From Bifidobacterium italicum (GTDB lineage Bacteria > Actinomycetota > Actinomycetes > Actinomycetales > Bifidobacteriaceae): 63,403 nucleotides of DNA. The position numbers and the translations under genes are program-made. The notes under the pieces are model-generated. The model did not search any database. It was not told where the DNA came from and saw nothing but the letters and a program-made list of their open reading frames with translations. The DNA lies in the NCBI RefSeq assembly GCF_002286915.1, contig NZ_MVOG01000007.1, positions 1-63,403 on the forward strand, written 5' to 3'. This document shows positions 35,801 through 43,010 of the stretch, piece by piece. How positions within the stretch are numbered: the first letter of the stretch is position 1; each line of letters opens with the position of its first letter.

Positions 35801-36754
35801 ATGCGGCTGCGAGGAATACTCGGCGATGCTGAAGACGCCCCGGCTTGTGATGTCCGGGCCGACGAGCGCATCCACGTCATGCGCGTTCGACGTGACCATG
35901 TACCGCCTCGACGAAGCGGCCCGGTCCGTATAACCGTCATCGGCATATGCGCCGTCCGTGCGCGCATGAGGCAGCATGCGCACCCATTCCCAGTCGCCGA
36001 TCCTGTCCTCGGCGGCGAGCACGGCCACCTTCAGATGTTCGGGCGAATGCCAGACGACCGCCTGCGCCAGCATGGCGCGCACAAGCGGCTGCACCTGCTC
36101 GGGGTCGCCGAGCAGCTCGATGCGCTTATACTGCCGCATGTCCACGGTGAAGGGCATGTTGCGCAGCTTCGAATGCGCGATGAGGAAGCGATGCGCCGCC
36201 GAGGCGGACACCGGGTCGAGCTGGGCGAGCGCCGAGATCTCCGGGGATTCGAGTTTGACGCTCAGCTCCTCCTCATGGCTGCCCAATCGCAGCGTCATGA
36301 AATCGTCATCCGAGGGCATGCGCTCCCACCGTCGCGCCGGTTCGCACGCGACCGCCACCAACGCATCCGGGTTGGGCGCGTTCCACAATGCGGCGCTGCG
36401 CTGCCGGTACGCCGACGTACGCACCGCCTTGCGCGTCTGGGCGAGATAGGTCAGATACTCACGGCGCGAGGCCGTGAGGTTCGCCATGCGCTGCGAACGC
36501 TGCCGCACGCCGTTGACGACGACGAATCCCATCGAGGACAGCATGAACATGCCGCCGGTGAGCAGTCCGGTCAATCCGCTGTTCGTCATCAGCATCATGA
36601 TGATCGCGCTGACCGAGCCGAGCAGCGGCACCATCGAGGTCAGCACCGTGTTGACGCCGTCGCTCGCCTCGAGTTCCGGCGGCGGCTGCAGCACGATGCG
36701 CCCCTTCGGCGCGACCGGCCCCTGCAGACGGTCCGACTTCATCTCCTTGCTCAC
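32807..36754 (-). CDS. eccC: Type VII secretion ATPase EccC (three FtsK/SpoIIIE domains)
   Basis: The motor of the secretion system, 1315 residues. Two transmembrane helices lie at about 38-58 and 61-82. Three FtsK-type ATPase domains follow, with Walker A motifs GATGSGKS (504-511), GGPLSGKS (about 820) and GESKSGKS (about 1115). The first has Walker B VVVVDEF, and the second and third have degenerate loops as usual for regulatory domains that read the signal of the substrate. The start codon is GTG at 36754, overlapping the previous gene's stop (GTGA), with GGAGG six bases upstream. It is the last gene of the leftward unit. The single polypeptide (not split into EccCa/EccCb) resembles ESX-3/4/5 EccC and EssC. 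Confidence 0.95.
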   Translation of the reverse strand: MSKEMKSDRLQGPVAPKGRIVLQPPPELEASDGVNTVLTSMVPLLGSVSAIIMMLMTNSGLTGLLTGGMFMLSSMGFVVVNGVRQRSQRMANLTASRREYLTYLAQTRKAVRTSAYRQRSAALWNAPNPDALVAVACEPARRWERMPSDDDFMTLRLGSHEEELSVKLESPEISALAQLDPVSASAAHRFLIAHSKLRNMPFTVDMRQYKRIELLGDPEQVQPLVRAMLAQAVVWHSPEHLKVAVLAAEDRIGDWEWVRMLPHARTDGAYADDGYTDRAASSRRYMVTSNAHDVDALVGPDITSRGVFSIAEYSSQPHLLIINDGYEIGALGKQTRVFDAAGLDGVTVIDMPESWDDLTETNVLRMLFSETMVERGLNVVEHTLDTGIVQLSSTAMKQPIELHADALSVGEVRAVARRLGDVSMSDGSAGAQMDSAPHRSGNDLPSLLGITDLKHIDLDALWAYRTGRTRLNVPIGLYDDQSPAMLDIKEMGQRGMGPHGVLVGATGSGKSEVLRTLVLSLALSHSPDQLNFVLIDFKGGATFAGMDGMPHISSIITNLGREASLVDRMEDALDGEINRRQELLRDAGNLANITEYEDLRVNGGRDDLKPLPSLVVVVDEFSELMKAKPDIVQSFVRIGAVGRSLGIHLLIASQRLEQGKLRGLDEHLSYRIGLKTFSASESRAVLGVTDAFELPSLPGIGYLKKPDGTMSRFRASYVSGVPEGFGGDETTFQYAVEQMRGRGTPAHQVWLAPLTTPDTLDRFMPDLQIVQGLGLVSPYWRKQGALVAPCAIEDKPREQKREVMAVDFSGAGGHMAVVGGPLSGKSMMLRTIVTSLALSHTPLETQFYVIDCGGGSFTPLHRLAHVSGVASGNEEEKVRRTIAEIGGIIASREVFFKKTGIDGIETYRRRRAEGAINDGFGDVFLIIDGWGNFRADYEELEPKVQQIVARGLTYGVHVLLSANRWMEIRANIADSIGTKLELRLGEPGDSVIDRKVAQTVPMGMAGRGVSAAGLHMMVGLPRIDGHDDPATVGDGVEDLIEKVNGAWRGKPGPKLRLLPEMLEHEQLLTYMHRNEAYKKIVDVPGNFVFGISEDALAPVGFNLDTYPLCYLFGESKSGKSSFLRLVVREIERVYAGNEAKIFMIDYRRANLAQIPQSHLAGYITSPDDATAQMQELAEYLKTRMPGPDLTAEQLRNRSWWTGSEVYLLVDDYDLVSTSSGNPLRPLVPFLAQAADVGLHVILTRRTGGASRAMYDPVIQACQDLGMPGILLSGDPNEGQLIGRVKPKRSVPGRAQVVTRDEGLFVAQLAYTPLRD

Positions 36755-38031
36755 GCGTTCCTCCTTCGTGCGATCCTCATGATGCTGCCGGTCATGTCGC
36801 CGAACGACAGGCGCACGCCGGGCTCGATCCTCTCACGTACATCCCGTTGCAGCCGGTGTTCCTCGCCGTCGGTGATGACCGACGTGCCGTTGAGACTGCC
36901 CAGATCGGTGATCCAGACGCCGCCGTCGTCGATCTCGATGCGCGCATGGCTGCGCGACACCGTTCCCGTCGTGTCCTTGAGCGTGACGGTGCGATCGCCG
37001 TCCTCGACCGCCGTGGGCCTCCTGCCGACGACGACCGCTCCCCGCTGCGGCAGATTCAGCCGTGTGCCGCCTTCGAGATACATGATGAGCGTGGGCTCTT
37101 CGACGGCATCGCCCGCCGGGCGCTGCGGCAGCGCGACATGGACGCCGGCGGCCGGCTGCGCCGGACGGCTCGGCAACGCCGGCGGACGGATCGGCAACGC
37201 CGGATCGGGCCGACGTTTCGAATGCCGCGGTTTCGTCGACGCCCGTCGGGGGTGCGCCTGCGCGGCGGGAGTCGAAGTCGCAGCCACGGCCGGAGCGGCA
37301 GCCGCAGCCGCCACCGGTCCGGCAGCAGCGGCTGGCGGCGGCGTGACGGGCTCTTCTATCGCCATCGGCGCGGGCACCGGTACGGCCGGCGGGGCAACGG
37401 GTGCCGTTCCGGCGTGGGCATCGTGCATCGGCGCCGGTTCCTCGGCCGCAGGCATCATCGCGGAACCAGTCGTGTCCGGCATGGCGGTGCTGGTCGATGT
37501 GTAGCGGAAATCCAACGACGAACCGATCGGAGCACCCGCCGTACTGATGCGCAGCAGCAGCGGGCGGTCGATGTCCACCTGGACGAGGGATGCCACGGCG
37601 TCCGCCCAGTCACGGCGGATATCAGATTTCGAAGGGAACGCCGATGAACCCATCTCGACGATGAGTCCCACGCCCGCCGCGCACGCGCACACCAGCAGCA
37701 TCCCGTATTTCCTCATGATGAGCAGCATCCCCGCCGGCAGCACGCCGCCGTTCCTGCTCGTCGCGCACTCCTCGCGCACGGTCCGCGTCCCGGTGACGAG
37801 TCTGCCGATCGTCTCACCGCGAGCACCCTCCCAAATCATCATCGTCAGCACCAGTTCCACCGCCACGATGATCGTCAGCACCGGATCATGGCCCAGCAGT
37901 TGGGTGGTGCCCGCGGCGATGACCAGCACGGCGAGGTCGATGCAGTTCGATGCGATCTGCTTGCCGCACGATGCCACTGCATAGGTCTTCTCCTGCCGTT
38001 GCCCGGCGGACGGCCCGATGACGATGCTCAT
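36751..38031 (-). CDS. RDD membrane protein with C-terminal FHA domain
   Basis: A 426-residue protein. The N-terminal part (about 10-140) is an RDD-type membrane domain with three to four helices (CIDLAVLVIAAG, GRLVTGTRTV). A Pro/Ala-rich linker of about 130 residues follows, and the last 100 residues form an FHA domain (GRRPTAVEDG, SRSHARIEI, DLGSLNGTSV), a phosphothreonine-binding module. In Firmicutes, EssC carries its own N-terminal FHA domains; here the module is on a separate membrane protein directly coupled to EccC by a GTGA overlap, so it probably binds EccC or a phosphorylated partner. ATG 38031 overlaps the stop of the previous gene (ATGA) and follows AGAGGA. Confidence 0.85.
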   Translation of the reverse strand: MSIVIGPSAGQRQEKTYAVASCGKQIASNCIDLAVLVIAAGTTQLLGHDPVLTIIVAVELVLTMMIWEGARGETIGRLVTGTRTVREECATSRNGGVLPAGMLLIMRKYGMLLVCACAAGVGLIVEMGSSAFPSKSDIRRDWADAVASLVQVDIDRPLLLRISTAGAPIGSSLDFRYTSTSTAMPDTTGSAMMPAAEEPAPMHDAHAGTAPVAPPAVPVPAPMAIEEPVTPPPAAAAGPVAAAAAAPAVAATSTPAAQAHPRRASTKPRHSKRRPDPALPIRPPALPSRPAQPAAGVHVALPQRPAGDAVEEPTLIMYLEGGTRLNLPQRGAVVVGRRPTAVEDGDRTVTLKDTTGTVSRSHARIEIDDGGVWITDLGSLNGTSVITDGEEHRLQRDVRERIEPGVRLSFGDMTGSIMRIARRRNA

Positions 38032-39182
38032 ACGATTCCTCTCAACCATTCCACAAGACCCGCGGACAGCAGGGCCGCGACCGGCGCGAAGCACAATGCC
38101 GCAAAACAGCAACCATCCCCTATCCGGGACAATGCGAGCGAATAGAACCCGTTGCTTTGCGAGATCATGCCGAAGCCCAACGCCAGCCCCGCCACGCCGC
38201 ATACGCCGATGATCATCACCGGCATCTGCGCTCCCCATTGCGGCAGCGCCGAAGGCAGAAAAACGACGACGATCATCAATGACGCCACGGCCGCTCCTCT
38301 CATCAGGAAACGTTCGAAGGGACGACCGGATTGACGCGGCTTCAAAGCCAGGTACAGCACGATGGACGCGCCCGCGACGATGAAGGCGATGCGATCGAGC
38401 ACGACCGTGTAATCGACGCTCGCCGCGAGCGCAAGGAAGGACAGCGCCACGCATACCGTGCAGCAGATCGTTCCCGCCGTGTATTGCGCGAGGAAACGCT
38501 GCATGTCCTCATGCACGTCGTCGTCGGTGAGCATGCGCGCGTCTTCGGGGATGCTGCCGCGCACCGTCCATCGGCGCGTCATGTATCTGCGCCACTGCAC
38601 GAGATAACGGTCGGGCACGCGTACGATGAGGTTCGCCATCATCTGCACGCCCCAGATGCCCATCGCCACGCCGAACGCCGCGAGGATCGCCGGGCGCGCG
38701 TCGAGGCAGATCGCCGCCGCACAGCCCAGCGCCGTCAATAGGAACACGATCATGCATACACGCACGGTGCCGGTCAGCTGCGGATGGGCGACGCGCGTCG
38801 ACATGACCGCCGCCTCGATGCCTCCCGCGCATGCCATGCAGAACACGGCGACGATGACGGGATGCGACGTGGGGATCAGCGCGGCGCCGGCGGTCCCGGC
38901 GCACATCGCCAACCAGATGCCCGCGGTCAGATACCATGCGGCCGCGTTATGCTCATGCCGTTTCGAGCGGCTCAGACTCGCATGGTCGGCGAAGACGGCG
39001 GCCAGCATGAGAGCGGCGGCGATGCTCGCGATGAACCTGAAGGAGATGGTCGCATCCATCGGCGTAAAACCATATGGCAGCATGGCGGCGCATGCCGCCA
39101 GCCCCATGATGACGGGCATGGCCAGATGCACGCCGTCCTGCTGCGTCGCCCGTGCGGGACGTGGAAGAGAAGAGAGCGTCAT
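38028..39182 (-). CDS. Polytopic EccD-like membrane protein without ubiquitin-like domain
   Basis: A 384-residue protein with about ten to eleven predicted transmembrane helices and a hydrophilic loop in the middle (residues 190-230, VPDRYLVQWRRYMTRRW to EDMQRFLAQY). The helix number and length resemble the membrane half of EccD, but the N-terminal ubiquitin-like domain is missing. It may form the second membrane partner of the channel next to the canonical EccD encoded at 49413-50846. It is coupled by ATGA to the RDD-FHA gene and follows the coiled-coil gene by nine bases. The EccD assignment is an inference from topology and context. Confidence 0.65.
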   Translation of the reverse strand: MTLSSLPRPARATQQDGVHLAMPVIMGLAACAAMLPYGFTPMDATISFRFIASIAAALMLAAVFADHASLSRSKRHEHNAAAWYLTAGIWLAMCAGTAGAALIPTSHPVIVAVFCMACAGGIEAAVMSTRVAHPQLTGTVRVCMIVFLLTALGCAAAICLDARPAILAAFGVAMGIWGVQMMANLIVRVPDRYLVQWRRYMTRRWTVRGSIPEDARMLTDDDVHEDMQRFLAQYTAGTICCTVCVALSFLALAASVDYTVVLDRIAFIVAGASIVLYLALKPRQSGRPFERFLMRGAAVASLMIVVVFLPSALPQWGAQMPVMIIGVCGVAGLALGFGMISQSNGFYSLALSRIGDGCCFAALCFAPVAALLSAGLVEWLRGIV

Positions 39183-39191
39183 GGGCGTGTG

Positions 39192-39605
39192 TCAGACGTC
39201 CTTGCGCATGCCGGCTTCCATCGCCTGCAGCGTGGCCGAGCTCTCCATGGCCCGCAGATAGTCCCGCTTCGTCTTTTCCTCCGGATCCATCGCATCGAGA
39301 TCGTCACGCACCTTCGTCATGTTCCTGACGATGTCGGCCCTCACCTCGCGCGCTTCGGGTGACTTGTCGATGCCGTTGAAAATGTCCATTTCGCAGGTCT
39401 TGCCCAGATCGATGCGTGACTGGAGCGTCTGCCATGCCTTGCCCATCTGTCCGGCGCGTCGCGCTTTGACGACCTCCTCATGATGCTCGGCCAGACGGGG
39501 CTGGTTGTTCGCATGGAGTTCTTCGAGTTCCTTGCGTGCCTGCCTGAGTTCTTTCTGCGCTTGTTCGAGCTGCTGCATGAATGCTTCGAATTCGGTGGAT
39601 GCCAT
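39192..39605 (-). CDS. Small coiled-coil protein of the secretion locus
   Basis: A 137-residue all-helical protein with a strong heptad pattern at residues 8-45 (FMQQLEQAQKELRQARKEL) and a second helical part (residues 90-137). It is rich in Glu, Gln, Arg and Met and has no cysteine except one near residue 71. It has no WXG motif, signal peptide or transmembrane segment. Its place between substrate genes and membrane genes suggests a chaperone or scaffold. I do not recognise the family. Confidence 0.7.
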   Translation of the reverse strand: MASTEFEAFMQQLEQAQKELRQARKELEELHANNQPRLAEHHEEVVKARRAGQMGKAWQTLQSRIDLGKTCEMDIFNGIDKSPEAREVRADIVRNMTKVRDDLDAMDPEEKTKRDYLRAMESSATLQAMEAGMRKDV

Positions 39606-39658
39606 CTATGCTCTCTCTCCCTGTATCTGTCTTATGTCACATTACATATTGTGGTGAT

Positions 39659-40270
39659 TTAGCGGCCGCCGAAGGAGCCGCCACCGTCATCCTCATGCTT
39701 CTGGCCCTGTGCGCCATCGAGGCTGTCGTTGGCCCATTCCTGTACCGAATCGCCAAGGCCCTCGATGGCATCCTGTCCGCTGTCATACAACATATTGAAT
39801 CGATCCTGCCCTCTATCCCATCTCTGCCGGTTATTCTCTTGCCATTGGTCGGTGCTGCGGTCATTGGCCTCATTACGGGCGTCATTCGCCGCGGTGCGTT
39901 CCGCGGAACGCTGGTCAAGATTGTCAGCCACCCCATGCGCGCCGACAAAATCGAAGAAGTCCGAAAGTCTGTCATCGACGAAATTGGCGGCACCGGTCGT
40001 GGCGTTGTTCCAGCCACGTCGAAGATCCTGACCTCTGTCAATGTTCCAATCCAGCACTGACTGCCCAGCATCATAGATCATATTGCCGCCCCATTGCGTG
40101 GCGTCGCCCAATGCGCGCTGTCCGGCCTGCGCGCCGTCGAAAAGACCATTGCCGACGAACTGTCCGCCCTCCAATAACGTATTACCGACCCACTCGACTC
40201 CTTCTCCGACCTTTTCGCCGGCCCACGTCAATCCATCCCAAGCCCCCCTTGCCCATTGTTCCCAAACCAT
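39659..40270 (-). CDS. C-terminal part of a frameshifted secretion substrate
   Basis: A 203-residue frame with a Trp/Gly-rich helical repeat at the start (WARGAWDGLTWAGEKVGEGV) and an Asp/Asn/Arg/Gln-rich second half ending GGGSFGGR. It overlaps the previous frame by 89 bases and its own ATG (40270) lacks a good ribosome binding site. The amino-acid pattern continues the C-terminus of the upstream frame if one G is removed from the run 40243-40248. It therefore probably is the second half of one protein of about 486 residues rather than an independent gene. Confidence 0.7.
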   Translation of the reverse strand: MVWEQWARGAWDGLTWAGEKVGEGVEWVGNTLLEGGQFVGNGLFDGAQAGQRALGDATQWGGNMIYDAGQSVLDWNIDRGQDLRRGWNNATTGAANFVDDRLSDFFDFVGAHGVADNLDQRSAERTAANDARNEANDRSTDQWQENNRQRWDRGQDRFNMLYDSGQDAIEGLGDSVQEWANDSLDGAQGQKHEDDGGGSFGGR

Positions 40271-41120
40271 TCCCGATCCCTGATGTCAGGTCATTGAGGC
40301 CGACGCTTGGATTCGTAAGGAATTCTGCTGTTTTGATCATGTTCTGCGTGGAAGCGCTCAATGGCGCGCCTGAGGTCAGCTTGCATTGGGACAGGGCGCT
40401 CACTGACTGATCGTACGCAGTACCGAAATGCGCAAGGCAATTGGCAAAGGTCCGTGCCGTCGCCAGCATCTGCTTAACCCGGTTACTGACGGTCGTGACC
40501 AGATTCGTGACGGCATCGATCACCTTATGGGTATCCCATGCCCCCTTGAACTGACCAATCACCGGGATGGAGATATCCGCCAAAACGCTCGCAAGCAGAT
40601 TGGAGATCTCCTGCAGTGTGCTCATGATGAAATTGAAGGTATCCTCGGCAAGCTGGGCCAGCTTCCGCATCCCCTCTGCACCTTCCCGGCAAGGCGTGAC
40701 GCCGGCTTGCATCGCCTTCGTGAGCGCCGCGTTATCTTTCTTGAACGCATTGGAAGCCTCACCGCTCCAGCTTGTGCCGTCGCCCACGGCGTTGGAGACC
40801 TCCGTGATGGCGGCTGCGGTCTGGGTCAGGTTGGCCGCAAGCGCATCCCATCGTTCAGCGGTCGTGGTCATCGCGTCCCAATCGCCGCTGAAGGGCTTCT
40901 TGATCCATTCATCAATCGGACTGAATCCGAACAGGCCTTCGAATATGCCATCGACGGCAGAGATGATCGCGCCTGCGAGCTGGACGCCGGATTGGATCAG
41001 CTCGTTCAGGTCGGAAACGGTTTTGGCGTCGCCTACCAATTTGCGCAGTGTCGACGAGTCGGTTGCCAATTGTGCGCCTCTCGTCGTCAACACGTTGGTG
41101 CTCGGAGCAACGGATGTCAT
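40182..41120 (-). CDS. Large WXG-type secretion substrate, N-terminal frame
   Basis: A 312-residue frame. Residues 1-110 are helical, and WSG at 118-120 in GTSWSGEASNAF is a WXG turn, so the protein is an extended WXG-domain substrate of the type VII system. Two hydrophobic-helical stretches follow (NFIMSTLQEISNLLASVLADI and later). From about residue 291 the frame passes through a G6 run and becomes basic and out of character (GRRKGRRRSR), ending at 40182. The other frame (39659-40270) continues the protein. AAGGA lies nine bases before ATG 41120. Confidence 0.8.
   Translation of the reverse strand: MTSVAPSTNVLTTRGAQLATDSSTLRKLVGDAKTVSDLNELIQSGVQLAGAIISAVDGIFEGLFGFSPIDEWIKKPFSGDWDAMTTTAERWDALAANLTQTAAAITEVSNAVGDGTSWSGEASNAFKKDNAALTKAMQAGVTPCREGAEGMRKLAQLAEDTFNFIMSTLQEISNLLASVLADISIPVIGQFKGAWDTHKVIDAVTNLVTTVSNRVKQMLATARTFANCLAHFGTAYDQSVSALSQCKLTSGAPLSASTQNMIKTAEFLTNPSVGLNDLTSGIGNGLGTMGKGGLGWIDVGRRKGRRRSRVGR
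40243..40248. other. Run of six C (G on the coding strand) at a frame break
   Basis: On the minus strand the sequence reads AAGGGGGGCTTGG. Upstream codons are read in frame AAG GGG GGC; the downstream frame is read AGG GGG GCT. Loss of one G joins the two frames into a single protein. The run could be a phase-variation tract, a ribosomal-slip site or an assembly error. Confidence 0.75.
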
Positions 41121-41175
41121 GATATGGTCCTTCTGTTCGTATGTGTTTCGTTACCGCCATGCGCGTCCGGATTGC

Positions 41176-42453
41176 TCAGACCGCAGTGTTGATGCCTTCA
41201 CGTTCAGGCAGCCGTGTGATGTCCCTCTCGAGGAAGAGCGCCTGGAGTTCTTCGGGGCTGCGTCCGAGTGGGTCGCTGCTGGCGATCTGCTCCCATGCGG
41301 CCGCCGTGGCATCCTGTTGGGCTTTCGCCCGTGCCGCAGCCGATTCGCCGACGCGCATGACCGCGTCATAATCGCCGTCGTTGTCGAAGTCCACGGCGGC
41401 GAACTGATCATCGCCGTCCTCGTAGACGCTGATCCGGGCATCGGCGCCCATGTCCGGCGTCATCGCCAGGTCGTTGGTGCCGTCGTTGTTCGCGTCCAAC
41501 GTGAACGTGGACGCATCCTTCGGGCGCATGCCGTCCGGCAACGGTATGTGCGTCGCGTCCTCATCCGTTTTGCTCAGGCGGATCGAACCATCGGCTTCCA
41601 TGACCGCATGCGTGTTGCCGTCGGTGAGGTTGAGCGAGTATTCGTCCTGCGCGTCCCCGCTGACATCCAGCCCAATCGTATTGACGCCGTCAGATGGATT
41701 GCCCGGGCGCCCGTCGACGCCGACTCCAGTGCCGCCTGCGTCCGGAGTGCCATTGGCGCCCGCATCGGCGGAGCCGTCAGCGTCCGGCGTCCTACCGGTG
41801 CCGTCGCCCGCAACAGATGCATCCCCGTCGGGAGAGATGGTACCGGTATCCGGATCGACGCTTCTCGCCGTACGACCGTCATCGGCAGGTGTCTGCCCAC
41901 TCGCCGGCGGCTCAACGGATCCGGATGCGTCCGCATCGACGTTGCCGGCTTCCTGCGCAACGGAGCCTTCGTATCGGTCATCATCCTGCTCCGAACCACT
42001 GTCCGTGGAACCACTGCCGACATAGCCGCCTCCACCAGCCACTCCGGGGCCTCCGCCGATGGTGCCGCTGCCGCCGACCGTGCCACCCCCAGCACCGGTT
42101 CCGCCTCCGCCGCGCTCAAGCCGGTCAAGTTTGTTATCAATCTGCTCAAGGTGGTCCTGAATGTTCTTCAGATACTCGATGGCGTCCTCCTCTGTATTGG
42201 CGAAATCCTGTTGGGCGCCATCAATCGCCCCCTGCAGGTAGCTGAGCACCTGACCAATGTTGCTCAGATAACTTGACGTGCATTCCTTGGCCGACGTGTA
42301 CATGGGACGGAACATCTGCAGCACGAGACCGAAGCTCGGGTCCTCGTTCTGATTGAATGCGCCCATCGTCGCCATGAACTCGCGTGATGCCGAACCGTAT
42401 TGCGCCTGCAATCCCTTCAGATCGCCACAATCCATCTTGATTTCGTCTGACAC
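41176..42453 (-). CDS. Secretion substrate with N-terminal helical domain and Ca-binding-like repeats
   Basis: A 425-residue protein. Residues 1-110 form a four-helix, ESX-type domain (MFRPMYTSAKECTSSYLSNI). A Gly-rich linker (115-150) and a long Asp/Gly/Thr/Pro-rich linker (150-250) follow. The C-terminal 140 residues contain two DxDxDGxxD-like loops, LDANNDGTNDLAM and DFDNDGDYDAVM, of the VCBS/FG-GAP or EF-hand type that bind calcium in exported proteins. GTG start at 42453 with GGGAG seven bases upstream. It is likely exported by the system, but the function of the repeat domain is unknown. Confidence 0.75.
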   Translation of the reverse strand: MSDEIKMDCGDLKGLQAQYGSASREFMATMGAFNQNEDPSFGLVLQMFRPMYTSAKECTSSYLSNIGQVLSYLQGAIDGAQQDFANTEEDAIEYLKNIQDHLEQIDNKLDRLERGGGGTGAGGGTVGGSGTIGGGPGVAGGGGYVGSGSTDSGSEQDDDRYEGSVAQEAGNVDADASGSVEPPASGQTPADDGRTARSVDPDTGTISPDGDASVAGDGTGRTPDADGSADAGANGTPDAGGTGVGVDGRPGNPSDGVNTIGLDVSGDAQDEYSLNLTDGNTHAVMEADGSIRLSKTDEDATHIPLPDGMRPKDASTFTLDANNDGTNDLAMTPDMGADARISVYEDGDDQFAAVDFDNDGDYDAVMRVGESAAARAKAQQDATAAAWEQIASSDPLGRSPEELQALFLERDITRLPEREGINTAV

Positions 42454-42505
42454 AGTATCGCTCCCTGTTCCTATGACGGTCTGGTATCGGTTGGTTCAGG
42501 CGTTT

Positions 42506-42967
42506 CTACGCCTGTTCCTGACTGGCAATGAAATCGAGGATCGTGTCGTGGACATCCTCGATCGATGCCCGCAATGTGCCGCTGAGCGTCTGGCCGCCGG
42601 CTTTGCGCTCGTTCTCGTGCAGATCACGCCTGAATTCGGCGGCGTCGGCTGCGTCGGCCACTGCGGCCGTCTTCGCGTCGATTGCCGACTGCTGAGTCTC
42701 CTCAGCCGTCTCGAAGTTCGCGACGACCTCTTCGAGCCATTTGGCGTATGCCTCCAACGTCGTTTTGAGATTCTTGCGTGACTTGTGGTAATTCTCGCTC
42801 ATCTGCGCGATCTGCTTGTCCAGATCCTGTCCGAAGAACTCCGGGGAGTCGTGCTGCGCCGGCTGCCATCGTGCGTTCCTCGTACGGTCGATGTCCGTAT
42901 TGAGATGCCGCAGTTTACGCACCATCACACGATCCTGCTGCGGATTGATGTTGATTTCGTCCACCAT
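42506..42967 (-). CDS. Helical 153-residue protein of the secretion locus
   Basis: A helical protein with a helix-turn-helix shape (SENYHKSRKNLKTTLEAYAKW, EEVVANFETAEETQQSA), about the size of an ESX-type substrate or its chaperone. No WXG motif, cysteine or transmembrane segment is present. AAAGGAG precedes ATG 42967. It lies 52 bases upstream of the Ca-binding-like substrate gene and 43 bases downstream of the 43011-44528 gene, on the same strand. Family not recognised. Confidence 0.7.
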   Translation of the reverse strand: MVDEININPQQDRVMVRKLRHLNTDIDRTRNARWQPAQHDSPEFFGQDLDKQIAQMSENYHKSRKNLKTTLEAYAKWLEEVVANFETAEETQQSAIDAKTAAVADAADAAEFRRDLHENERKAGGQTLSGTLRASIEDVHDTILDFIASQEQA

Positions 42968-43010
42968 TGGTCATGCTCCTTTCATGCTGTTCGAAAATGG
43001 TTTGCGCCGT

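Noticed and set aside
32432..37504. A 1690-residue plus-strand frame opposite eccC
   Set aside because: Shadow frame with biased composition; EccC's three Walker motifs lie on the minus strand.
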